The position numbers were made by a program, and so were the translations under genes. The notes under the pieces were generated by a model. That model did no database searches. It saw only the letters and a list, made by a program, of their open reading frames with translations, and was not told the DNA's origin. Shown here piece after piece: positions 1 through 8,071 of a stretch of DNA of 64,000 bases. Every line of letters begins with the position of its first letter. The stretch's first letter is position 1. The stretch is from Desulfobacteraceae bacterium (GTDB lineage Bacteria; Desulfobacterota; Desulfobacteria; Desulfobacterales; Desulfosarcinaceae): assembly GCA_003599575.1 (NCBI GenBank), contig QZKV01000074.1, positions 34,631 to 98,630 of the forward strand, written 5' to 3'.

Positions 1-1
1 T

Positions 2-61
2 AAAGATGCCGAAGATGTGATCAATAAGAGTCCGAGATCCAAGTATGAAGTAGTGCCATGA
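2..61 (+). CDS. C-terminal end of an unidentified protein (partial)
   Basis: An open frame enters from the left edge and stops with TGA at 59-61; only about 19 codons are visible, ending KYEVVP. The stop overlaps the ATG of the next gene in an ATGA arrangement, which is typical of translational coupling and is the main reason to take both frames as real. No family can be assigned. Confidence 0.4.
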   Translation, partial: KDAEDVINKSPRSKYEVVP

Positions 62-324
62 TCAAGTCAGAGCTAAAAAATGTTTATTGGGAAATTGTCA
101 AAGAATGCTTGGTGAAATTGCATCACAGAAATGAAAATTCTGCTTTCTGGTCATGCAATCTTCTTAGAGCGAAAATTGACAACCCACCAAAAAATGGAAT
201 GACTGGGGATCTTTTTTACAATCTTGAACCATTCTCTGTTGCATGCCAAATGGCCAACAATGACTTAGATTTTCAGATAAATTCCAAAAAGTATAGCAGA
301 ATCCTTAGAAAATATGGGTGGTAA
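58..324 (+). CDS. Small hypothetical protein (88 aa)
   Basis: I do not recognise this protein. It has 88 residues, no signal peptide or membrane segment, is rich in Asn, Lys and Tyr, and is AT-rich compared with the bulk of the window. Its ATG overlaps the stop of the upstream frame (ATGA), suggesting a two-gene operon. The location at the end of an apparent integrated element suggests accessory-genome origin. It could belong to a toxin/antitoxin or immunity pair, but nothing in the sequence shows this. Confidence 0.5.
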   Translation: MIKSELKNVYWEIVKECLVKLHHRNENSAFWSCNLLRAKIDNPPKNGMTGDLFYNLEPFSVACQMANNDLDFQINSKKYSRILRKYGW

Positions 325-331
325 TCTTCAC

Positions 332-836
332 CTATTTCCGCGACCTCCTGATCCTCCGGTACTCCCACGGCGGCACCGGATCTGGGTGTGACCATAAGCC
401 AGCCTTCTCAGCTCTCGCCTGCGTTTCCAGTTTCAACCATTCCGAGCATGCCGGAATTTTTCCAATAGAACCGGTAAACCCAAGCGAACCCATTCTTGAT
501 CATTTCCTCATTCACACATACGTCCGCGACATATACCTTTCCGACAATTCGCCCGTAGCGATCGACATCATATTTGACCACCCGGACCTGTTTCCCGAAC
601 ACCAGATCAGAGACAAGCTACTTTGGCCCTGATCCCGAAATCCTGCCGGCGCTCAGGGCAATCGATTCCATATAAACGGATCTTGTGCTGAGCGCGATTT
701 TCAAGAACCGTGATCGTGTCACCATCGGATACGCCGACTACCTTCCCGATGAATGCATTGTTCGGCGTAGACATGAACTGCGGTTGTAAGAGCGAGGACA
801 AATTACGACGATGAAAAGGCCGGCGAGCTTGAGCAT
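332..836 (-). pseudogene. Secreted thermonuclease-like (SNase) gene, frameshifted
   Basis: Read on the minus strand, pieces in different frames form one staphylococcal-nuclease-like protein. The pieces are a hydrophobic start (MLKLAGLFIVV, ATG at 836), the core GDTITVL...IRLYGIDCPE...QDFG, then VFGKQVRVV...DRYGRIVG...VNEEMIKNGFAWVY, and finally CSEWLKLETQARAEKAGLW plus a short basic tail ending at a TAG at 332-334. Joining them needs shifts near 800, 605 and 465. Family members are secreted, Ca-dependent nucleases of about 150-170 residues, so the full domain is present but broken three times. Decay is the simplest reading; sequencing errors could also cause it. Confidence 0.7.
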
Positions 837-1111
837 GGTTGCAGTTACGGTGCAGTAGGCATAAATATTTTAGTTTTTTATCAATTCATGTGACATAAAT
901 TTATAAGTAGATGGAATAGTGTCACCACCGGAGAATTTGGGTTTGTACTACGAACGGGTCTATGGGAAATGGCGTGCAGGAAATAGGACAGGATATATGT
1001 GGTGATATTGGGATCATATTTGCAAACTAATAATAATTTGGATATAGAGCAACAAGGTAGGTCGAGATTTCTATTAGCTTTGCAAGCGCTTGCAACTGAA
1101 GGAGGTGTGAG

Positions 1112-1480
1112 ATGGAACTGGAGGGGTTTGAGCTTTTCAAGGAGCATGGGAGGTCGTTTAATCCCAAGATATCGATCAGGAAGCGAGGGCAGATAGGATT
1201 TAATAATGGTGCTATAAACAGGTGCAACCTCGACAAGTATGGCTATGTCAAACTGTATTATAATAAGGATGCAAAAATGATCGCTTTCAAGTTCACGAAT
1301 GATCCTAAAGAGGAAGGCGCGATAAAGATTCAGAAGCGACCCTCGAACTATTTTTTCAGCGGCAAGTCATTTCTTGATTATTACTCGATAAACTATTCAG
1401 AGACCGAGACCTTTGATCTTGATTGGGACGAGGACAGGAAGGTTGCGATGATTGATATCAAGAAGCACACAGAGGAATAA
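1112..1480 (+). CDS. Hypothetical protein (122 aa)
   Basis: A strong Shine-Dalgarno (AAGGAGGTG) sits just upstream of this ATG, so the frame is very likely translated. The 122-residue product is soluble, basic in its first half (ISIRKRGQIGF) and acidic near the end (DLDWDEDRK). No signal peptide or membrane segment is visible. I do not recognise the family. The compact alternating pattern (GYVKLYYNKDAKMIAFKF) suggests a small beta-rich fold, which is inference. It stands alone, upstream of a set of 20-base-spaced repeats. Confidence 0.65.
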   Translation: MELEGFELFKEHGRSFNPKISIRKRGQIGFNNGAINRCNLDKYGYVKLYYNKDAKMIAFKFTNDPKEEGAIKIQKRPSNYFFSGKSFLDYYSINYSETETFDLDWDEDRKVAMIDIKKHTEE

Positions 1481-2187
1481 AGAGGGATTCTTCAGAGCTT
1501 GCTTAGAGGATATTAAACTTGCTTAGAGATACTTGGAAAAGCTTAGAGTTCTTGATGGGGTTATTGTCGAAAATAAAGGTGAGTGAGGATGTTGAAATGG
1601 ATAGTGGATCGATAAGGGTTGTCAATTGTTCGCAAGGTGAACATGACGGTTTTCGTTACCGGAACTAGGAGGGGATAGTTGGGGATTGCGGGTGACTCTA
1701 CTACGATATCGTATCTGTGAGCGATATTTCTGACTGGGAGGCACGTACGATGCAAAAATATAGGACTTGACATTTGCAAGATTTTAGAATATCCGTAGAA
1801 GTGAAAAATAAAAAAGCCCAGAGCCTTTGATGGGTAAGGGGCCGCCGAGCTCTTTTATTATCACACGGCAGGGGCCGAGTGATGGTCATAAAGCACCTCT
1901 AACGTAGACTGGGGCGTATGGTTTGTCAAGAGGAAAATCAGCCTAAGGTTCTGACATTAAAGGGATCATCTCTGCCCCTCCGAAAACAATGACTGTTGAT
2001 TGGAATAAGGAGGGTTCACACCATGGTGAAGCGTAAGCCGCCGCCACGTTAAGGCCTGTCAGGTAGCGGGCGTCAATCGCCGCTGGCGGGCCTGTTCCAC
2101 ACAATCGGCAGCCCCTTTCCATATACACGCTCCGGGTGGTCCGGGGCGGCAGTTCTATCTAAATCGGAAAATGGAAAGGTGTTTACA
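1481..2187. other. Gene-poor accessory stretch
   Basis: Apart from the 20-base-spaced boxes near its start, I find no convincing gene in these 700 bases. Short open frames lack ribosome-binding sites and family resemblance. The last 150 bases before the Cas2-like gene are GC-rich and could be a structured leader, but I cannot draw a defined RNA fold. Confidence 0.4.
1501..1548 (+). repeat. Three GCTTAGAG boxes at exact 20-base spacing
   Basis: GCTTAGAG occurs at 1501-1508, 1521-1528 and 1541-1548, so the period is exactly 20 bases, about two helical turns. The first two copies extend to CTTGCTTAGAG. The array lies right after the 1112-1480 gene. Phased short repeats like this can be protein-binding sites or iterons; the function here is unknown. 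Confidence 0.6.
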
Positions 2188-2457
2188 ATGATTTACTCGA
2201 TCTCTTACGATCTGAACCGTGCTGGGCAGAATTATCAGGACCTGTACGAAACTATCGAGAGAGCGAACTGTTGGGCGCATCCCATGGAATCGCTTTGGTT
2301 CATTTCTACGCACGAGACCGTGCAGCAGTGGTGCGACCGCTTGAAGGCAAAGATTGATGCCAACGACAGCCTGTTCGTCGTTGACATCACCAACCAGGCG
2401 CGTTGCGGATGGTTGTCAAATAGTATTTGGGAATGGATCGGTAAAATCCGCAACTAA
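2188..2457 (+). CDS. Cas2/SinR-like small protein
   Basis: The 89-residue product starts MIYSISYDLN and continues GQNYQDLYETIE, then SLWFISTHETVQQWCDRLKAKIDANDSLFVVDI. This pattern, a first strand ending in YDLN and a DSLFVV strand, is typical of the small ferredoxin-like family annotated as SinR or Cas2-like. I chose ATG 2188 over the in-frame GTG at 2179 because GGAAAGG lies at a suitable distance. No cas1, other cas genes or repeat arrays are nearby, so a role in CRISPR adaptation is unlikely; stand-alone members resemble VapD-type nucleases. A clear terminator follows. Confidence 0.65.
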   Translation: MIYSISYDLNRAGQNYQDLYETIERANCWAHPMESLWFISTHETVQQWCDRLKAKIDANDSLFVVDITNQARCGWLSNSIWEWIGKIRN

Positions 2458-2480
2458 AATGCAGCAACCACAAGTACAAT

Positions 2481-2510
2481 GCCCTGCTGAGTGATCGGCA
2501 GGGCTTTTTT
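2481..2510 (+). terminator. Rho-independent terminator
   Basis: GCCCTGC (2481-2487) pairs with GCAGGGC (2498-2504) around a 10-base loop and is followed by six T. It lies 24 bases after the Cas2-like stop codon. Confidence 0.85.
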
Positions 2511-2607
2511 AGTTTGCACAGGCACGGTGTTGGAATGTGATCGGGTGTTTTATTCTAAGACGAAAATAATTGCGGTGATGATCAAGGCGATCGCTAAAGG
2601 TTTTACG

Positions 2608-2751
2608 ATGAGTGACCAACGCCAAGCGGCCATGCGGGAATGTGTTGATGAGGTTTGTCGGGCGAGAGGGTTGGGCGGACTATTTCGTTTTGATGTAGGT
2701 CGTTATCATCCGAGTGAATCTAATGCCCCGGACCAAACTCGCTTATTTTAG
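2608..2751 (+). CDS. Possible small protein (47 aa)
   Basis: A short frame beginning MSDQRQAAMRECVDEVCRARGL, preceded by AAAGG at a plausible distance and ending in TAG. The product is soluble with an N-terminal helix containing two Cys four residues apart. I do not recognise it, and its reality rests only on the weak ribosome-binding site and amino-acid composition. Confidence 0.3.
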   Translation: MSDQRQAAMRECVDEVCRARGLGGLFRFDVGRYHPSESNAPDQTRLF

Positions 2752-2892
2752 ACACTCCCCCCTTCGCGTGTGAGAAAAAGTTTCCAAGATCGGCAAAAAT
2801 GTGGAAAATTAGCAAAAATATGGAATTGGTATTTACAATCATTACAGAATCTTGCTTTTAAACGAGGAGGTTAGAAAGCTCAGAGACCCTGT

Positions 2893-2937
2893 CTTCGAAT
2901 CCGTAGGTCGCCCGTTCGAATCGGGCCGGGCGCGCCA
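2893..2937 (+). tRNA. 3' half of a tRNA (anticodon loop to CCA); attachment-site scar
   Basis: From the 3' end: CCA (2935-2937), discriminator G, acceptor strand CGGGCGC, a perfect T arm (GCCCG-TTCGAAT-CGGGC), a variable stretch, the anticodon-stem strand TCCGT and loop CTTCGAA, which would carry anticodon TCG (Arg, CGA codon). The preceding bases cannot form the 5' anticodon strand, D arm or acceptor, so this is only half a gene. tRNA-integrating elements reproduce exactly this block, from anticodon loop to 3' end, at the distal junction. Sequence to the left would be the element, and to the right the host. Confidence 0.65.
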
Positions 2938-3168
2938 GTATTTCAAGCAGTTGAATCGCATGAAGGGTGTGACGTCTTCCGGATTCGTCTGCATGTAAGC
3001 ACAATGTAAGCAGATTCGATCAATCAAACCAAAATGAAACGCCCTTCCCCGTCATCGATGATCTTCATTTAAGTTGACTGCTGGCGTTCAAATGGTAAGT
3101 TGGTGCCATTCTGAGTGCCATTTTCCCACCCCACATTGAAAATGAACCTGCTCTGACAAAGAGGCGGT

Positions 3169-3534
3169 ATGTCCCCCGAGACCCACTCCGACGACCTGAT
3201 CCATTGGATTCGCTTTTTCCTCAATGGCGTGGCCCAGACGGCCGCCAAAGGCCGGGATGTGTTTCGTCAGATTCTGGCCCTGCGCACCGAGGTCGAACAA
3301 GCCGTGCTGGGGCTGGGCAAACGCGCCCGGACCGCCCGGAGCGCCCTGAACCTGTTGTACCGCCAGCCCCTCGTCAATGCCGGTGATGTGGAGCAGGCAT
3401 TATCCATCAGCACGCCCACGGCCAATGCCCTGATCAAGGCCATGATGGAACTGGGCATTCTGGTGGAGGTCACCGGCCAGCAGCGCTTTCGCTCGTATGT
3501 CTTCGAACGTTACCTTAAGCTCTTTCTAAGTTAA
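3169..3534 (+). pseudogene. Fic family protein, C-terminal fragment
   Basis: The frame encodes the terminal part of a Fic/DOC AMP-transferase: DDLIHWIRFFLNGVAQTA...FRQILALR is the usual helix set after the Fic core. It is followed by a winged-helix region (LLYRQPLVNAGDVEQALSISTPTANALIKAMMELGILVEVTGQQRFRSYVF). The catalytic HPFxxGNGR motif and everything N-terminal to it are missing; about 120 of the usual ~370 residues remain. The break coincides with an IS-like stretch near 3090-3160. Fic genes of this type commonly neighbour type I restriction genes, as here. The remnant is unlikely to be enzymatically active. Confidence 0.7.
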
Positions 3535-3545
3535 GGTTAATTGAT

Positions 3546-3580
3546 TTTCTTTAACTTAGCCGCTCGCAAAGTTAAAGAAA
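3546..3580 (+). promoter_or_regulatory. Perfect 12-bp inverted repeat before hsdR, operator-like
   Basis: TTTCTTTAACTT (3546-3557) is exactly mirrored by AAGTTAAAGAAA (3569-3580) around 11 bases, directly before the GGAG of the hsdR remnant. Related AAGTTAA words also occur at the end of the fic frame (around 3525-3540), giving a cluster of similar boxes. It could be a regulator binding site or an mRNA hairpin masking the ribosome-binding site. Confidence 0.5.
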
Positions 3581-3591
3581 GGAGTCTCCCG

Positions 3592-5452
3592 GTGGCACAA
3601 ACCCAAACCACCGAAAAAGCCTTCGAGACCTATGTGATGCAGATGCTGGCGGCCAAGGGGTGGCGGCAGGGGTCGGTAGCGGAATGGGACCAGGCCCTGG
3701 CGCTCTTTCCAGCCCAGGTGGCAGCCTTCATCGCCGATACCCAACCCGCGCCGTGGGCCGAGATGCGGCGGCTGCACGCCGATCAGTTGGAAGCCATGCT
3801 GATCAAGGCCCTGGTCAAGGAGCTGGCCATCAAGGGCATGCTGCATGTCCTGCGGCATGGGTTCAAGTTTTACGGCAAAACCTTCCAGACCGCCTGCTTC
3901 AAGCCGGCCCACGGTCTCAACCCCGAAATGCTGGCGCGCTACGGCCGCAACGTGCTGACCGTGACCCGCCAGGTGCCGTGTCATCCGACGGATCACAGCA
4001 CCATGGATCTGGTGTTGGCCTTGAACGGCCTGCCGGTGGCCACCTGCGAGTTGAAAAATCCGGGCACCGGCCAGAACTGGCGCCATGCCATCCATCAATA
4101 TCAAAGTGACCGCGATCCGCGTACGCCATTGTTCGAATTCAAGAAAAGGGCCCTGGTCCATTTTGCCGTGGACCCGGACCAGGTCTACATGACCACCCGC
4201 CTGGCCGGTGACAGCACCTTTTTCAGGCCCTTCAACCGGGGCAGCCACCCGGGCGAGACCCAGTGCGGAGCGGGCAATCCCCAGCACGCTTCGGGTTACC
4301 GCAGCGGCTATCTGTGGGAAGAGGTTCTGGAACAAGAGAGCTTTCTCGATATTCTGGGCCACTTTCTGTTTGTGGAAAAGCGCGATGTGAAGATCGACGA
4401 CGGCAAGGGCGGGCAGCGCCTGGTGACGCGGGAGAGCATGATTTTTCCGCGCTACCACCAGTTGGATGCCGTGCGCAAGCTGGTGGCCGGTGCGCGCCGG
4501 GAAGGGCCGGGCCGCAACTATCTGATCCAGCACTCGGCGGGCAGCGGCAAGACCAACTCCATCTCCTGGCTCTCCCACCGGCTGGCCAGCCTGCACACGG
4601 AGCAGGACCGGAAGGTCTACGACTGCGTGATCGTGATCACCGACCGCCAGGTGCTGGACCGCCAGTTGCAGCAGATCGAGCATGCCCAGGGCGTGGTCAA
4701 GGCCATTGACCAGGATTCGGGTCAACTGGCCGATGCGCTGATCGACGGCACCAAGATCGTGGTGACCACATTGCAGAAGTTTCCCTTTGTGCTGCGCGGA
4801 CTGCTGCGGGCGGCCGGGGCGGACCACCTCGATGCGCCCACCCCGGAGGAGCGCACCAAAGCCAAGGCCTGGGAGGCGGAGATCGCCAAAAGGCGCTATG
4901 CGGTCATTGCCGACGAGGCCCACTCCAGCCAGAGCGGGGAGACCGCCAAGGAGTTGAAAGCCATCCTGGGCGCCGGCGCCGGGTCCGAAAATGGCGATGA
5001 GGAGCCGGACTGGGAAGACAACCTCAACCGGGTCATGCAGTCCCGCGGCCCCCAGCCCAACATCAGCTTTTTCGCCTTTACGTCCACCCCCAAGGGCAAG
5101 ACCCTGGAGCTCTTCGGCAGGGTCGGCCACAGCGGCAAGCCGGAGGCCTTTCACCTGTACAGCATGCGTCAGGCCATCGAGGAGCGTTACATCCTGGATG
5201 TGGTTAAAAACTACACCACCTATAAAACCTATTTCAGGCTGGTCAAAAAGATCGAAGACGACCCCGATCTGCCGAAAAAAAAAGCCGCCCGCGCCCTGGC
5301 CAAGTTCCTGGTCCTGCACCCCACCAACCTCGAGCAGAAGAATCGTCACCCGCTACATGGACGACAAAGCGTTTGAGAGTGTTGCCTTCTCGGTTCTCTC
5401 AAGGGTCATTTACGATTCAATCCCCGCTGATGTTGGCGCAAGCCTCACCTAA
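3592..5452 (+). pseudogene. hsdR: Type I restriction enzyme R subunit, internally deleted
   Basis: HsdR is the motor/nuclease subunit of type I restriction systems. The GTG start at 3592 follows AAAGGAG. Visible are the PD-(D/E)xK nuclease core (D139 in STMDLVLA, E153 and K155 in CELKN), Walker A HSAGSGKT (about 314-321) and the DEAH box (about 441-444). The main frame stops at 5376 after 594 residues, against about 1000 normally. The sequence shifts at LHPTNLEQK to another frame reading IVTRYMDDKAFESVAFSVLSR and ending at 5452, which resembles an HsdR C-terminus. Much of the second helicase lobe and the helical domain is therefore deleted. No hsdM or hsdS is in the window. Confidence 0.75.
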
Positions 5453-5522
5453 CGTTTGAGAGCTGCCCAGTGGGATTTCCAGTCGCAGGGGGAGCGGTCA
5501 CGCTCGGCATACCGTGAGTCTA

Positions 5523-5963
5523 TCATACAATCTCGACTGCGCCCACCTCGTACGCTACCTGTCCTGCCGCGACGGTCTGCCCGATGAAGCAGTTGTCGCG
5601 CGCCTCCGCCGCCGCGGCCCGATACTCCTCGAACCGCGCGCGCTTTCCCCCGTGGACCGTCGGGTTGACGATGATCCTGGCGTAGCGATGCTTCTGGGGA
5701 TGGCCGCTCACGATCCCCTCGGTTTTGACTGCGAGCTCGGTGACGGCGAGGCGCTTTTTCTGAAGGTAATAGAGAAGGGTGAGGCTGTAGCAGGCAGTGA
5801 CCGCGCTGATTAGAAGGGTCTCCGGGCTCGCGCCGACACCCTTTCCCCCCATCGAGGCGGGAGTGGAGTAGCGAATCATCTCGTCGCCCGCGGTGATCGT
5901 TCCCTCGCGGTCTTTTCCAGTACCGTGCACGACTGCATCTATCGTGAAGCTGAGATCTGCCAT
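5523..5963 (-). CDS. OsmC/Ohr family peroxide-handling protein
   Basis: The 146-residue protein has the OsmC fold signature: GGKGVGASPETLLISAVTACYS with Cys58, and ARDNCFIGQTV with Cys125, the two cysteines that reduce organic hydroperoxides in this family. It acts in the cytoplasm as a homodimer in characterised members. ATG 5963 was chosen because AAGGAG lies 7 bases upstream; an upstream in-frame start at 6026 has no such site. It stands alone between the hsdR remnant and a divergent ATPase. General OsmC rather than true Ohr assignment is safer without alignment. Confidence 0.85.
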   Translation of the reverse strand: MADLSFTIDAVVHGTGKDREGTITAGDEMIRYSTPASMGGKGVGASPETLLISAVTACYSLTLLYYLQKKRLAVTELAVKTEGIVSGHPQKHRYARIIVNPTVHGGKRARFEEYRAAAAEARDNCFIGQTVAAGQVAYEVGAVEIV

Positions 5964-6225
5964 GGTTTGGCTCCTTATGAAGCGGGCCGATCGCCCTGTG
6001 CTTCCAAGGTATTGCCGATGCCGCATCGGGTCAATCCGGCGGGCACATTTGTAACGAACCTGCTTGCCTGCGGTTCGAGGCGAATTGCATGCAATTGGAT
6101 AGGAACTTGCTCTTTTTTCAGATATTGAATCTTAATAATTGCATAAGAGCAATGGGCTTTTTGAAATTTCTTTCTAACAATTATTGATTTACCATAACTT
6201 AAAAAAAATAAGGGAAATGACGCCA

Positions 6226-7341
6226 ATGCGCAACCCGTTCCCGTTCAGCCTCAGAGTCATTACCGACCCCATTGGCTTTTGCAATCGCACGCCCGAGATT
6301 CAAAAACTGATCTCTTATGCTAAAAGCAATACGAACGCGGTCATATACTCTCAAAGACGCTTTGGAAAAACCTCGCTGGTCAAGCAGGTGCAGCAGCGCC
6401 TTGAAAAAGCCGATTTTGTCACCATTTACATCGATCTGTTCGGTTTAAGCTCGGCTGATACGATTGCATCAAGAATTACCAGAGGCGTATACAAGGCTCT
6501 TTATGAACAAAAGGCGTTGTGGCAAAAGGCACTTGCCACCATCAAGAGCCATCGGCCGGTTGTCCGCCCTGATGAAACCGGCTTTTCCATTACGGCGGAA
6601 GCAGCCGGTTCCAAGGTTTTCGGCGCAGACTTGCTGGACCAGACCCTCCACGAGTTGGGTGAATTTCTTGCGCAAGAAAAGCGTAAGACCAATATCGTTC
6701 TGGATGAGTTTCAAGAGATTACCGAAATCAAAGACCCGGACGTCGAGGGGATCATGCGCTCCCACATCCAGCAGCATCAAGCATCATACTTCTTTGTGGG
6801 TAGCCGCCGAAGGGTCTTATTGGAAATGTTCAGCCAGAAGCGCCGCCCCTTTTTCCAAAGCGCGGTCAACTTCGAGCTCAACCCATTACCGCACGATGAA
6901 TTCGTTACATTTATCGCTAAACGATTTGAGGATGCCAAAAAAAGATGCCCTCCGGAAGCTGCGGATGCCATCGCGGCGACGGTGGGCGATCATCCATATT
7001 ATGGGCAGAAGCTGGCCTTTTTTTGTTATGAAAGGGCCGACAAAAAGGTCACGCAGACCGATGTGCAGCAGGCGTATGCGGATCTTCTCCAGGCCGAGCG
7101 TCCGGTTTTCGAGGCCATTGTGCTGGGACTGGCCCCGCGGCAAATCGCACTGCTCAAGGCCATCGCCAGGGAGCCCACCAAATCAATCCTGTCCATGGAC
7201 TACATCCGAAAGCATGCCTTGAAATCCATCGGCGGCATTCAGGCAGCGACAAAGAGATTGAATCAGTTGGATCTGATCGAGAAAGAGAAAGATGTCTGGA
7301 TAGTCGTGGATCGGGTCTTTGCCCGCTGGCTCACGCAATAA
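6226..7341 (+). CDS. AAA ATPase of the archaeal-ATPase (STAND-like) family
   Basis: The 371-residue protein has a P-loop in YSQRRFGKTSL (about 41-51) and a Walker B TNIVLDEFQE (D160, E161), followed by a sensor-type strand YFFVGSRR and a C-terminal winged-helix region (SILSMDYIRKHALKSIGGIQAATKRLNQLDLI). This is the layout of the ATPase_2 family of NTPases, often found near mobile or defence genes. An in-frame ATG at 6217 is possible; AAGGGAA fits ATG 6226 better. Its partner, if any, is not encoded beside it. Function is unknown; DNA or conflict-related roles are family-level inference. Confidence 0.7.
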   Translation: MRNPFPFSLRVITDPIGFCNRTPEIQKLISYAKSNTNAVIYSQRRFGKTSLVKQVQQRLEKADFVTIYIDLFGLSSADTIASRITRGVYKALYEQKALWQKALATIKSHRPVVRPDETGFSITAEAAGSKVFGADLLDQTLHELGEFLAQEKRKTNIVLDEFQEITEIKDPDVEGIMRSHIQQHQASYFFVGSRRRVLLEMFSQKRRPFFQSAVNFELNPLPHDEFVTFIAKRFEDAKKRCPPEAADAIAATVGDHPYYGQKLAFFCYERADKKVTQTDVQQAYADLLQAERPVFEAIVLGLAPRQIALLKAIAREPTKSILSMDYIRKHALKSIGGIQAATKRLNQLDLIEKEKDVWIVVDRVFARWLTQ

Positions 7342-7356
7342 TCCCAATGTCTCATC

Positions 7357-7379
7357 GGTGGGGCTTGCCAAGCCCCACC
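7357..7379 (+). terminator. Strong hairpin after ATPase gene
   Basis: GGTGGGGCTT and AAGCCCCACC form a perfect 10-bp stem with a 3-base loop, 16 bases after the ATPase stop. There is no T-run, so it may stabilise the mRNA 3' end or be a repeat element rather than a true intrinsic terminator. Confidence 0.45.
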
Positions 7380-8071
7380 CCTGTCCATCCATCCCCTTTA
7401 GGAGCGGACCTGATCGATTATGACCGGCCTCCTACTGATGATCATTCCAGTCGCCTTCTCTGCGCGCTGACCTGTTAGAAATGGAGCTGGCATTTTCAGG
7501 CCACCTAGGACCAAACTCCTTTGCAATACACCACCGCTGATTACCCCTCCGGTCTGTAAATTTGGATTGGATCATCCCTGTCGCAAATTAAGATTCTGTT
7601 CATGCCGGGAATGTGAATATCGCCGGCTGCCGGAGGAACTGAGTATCGGGCCCCAATCATCAGGAGCAACAAGGGTTGGATTGGTTAAGCCCGGAGTTCA
7701 TCTTTTACCAGATAGCGGGTGATAATCATCATCAGCAACATGGTTTAAGTCAGTTGGATACTTTGAATATCGCCACCGAGCAAAGTGCTTAACCCGTCAT
7801 TCTTAAACATTTCCCTATTCGTTATCTGTATCCTCTGGGTGAAATATACGTCACCCCATTTACGCCTGTGTGTACTAAGGGGCACTAAAACGCATTGCTC
7901 ACATGCCACAAAGCGCCTGCCGGGACCGCCGGGTTGGAAAGTTGAAAGTTGAATAATTGTGGTGCGTCCAGGATGTTCCCACAGCCCTCGTGAATTTTAC
8001 TCTGCGGGTATTACAATTGAAAATTGGCTTTTGGCCTTAAACCGAATACCCTGGCAAACGAGGGAAATGAC
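7380..8071. other. Intergenic stretch without recognisable gene
   Basis: About 690 bases lie between the ATPase and the esterase. I see no frame with a ribosome-binding site or family resemblance, and no RNA gene or clear terminator. It may hold degraded sequence. Confidence 0.4.

Noticed and set aside
2893..2937. A functional tRNA-Arg gene
   Set aside because: The 5' half (acceptor strand, D arm, 5' anticodon strand) is missing, so it cannot fold.
2842..3027. Small minus-strand frame containing WRARPDSNGRPTDS
   Set aside because: This peptide is the well-known artefact of reading through a tRNA in reverse; here it covers the half tRNA.
3556..5349. Long minus-strand open frame (597 codons) opposite hsdR
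   Set aside because: Antisense shadow of a GC-rich gene; Gly/Leu/Ala/Val-rich with no domain, while the plus strand shows clear HsdR motifs.
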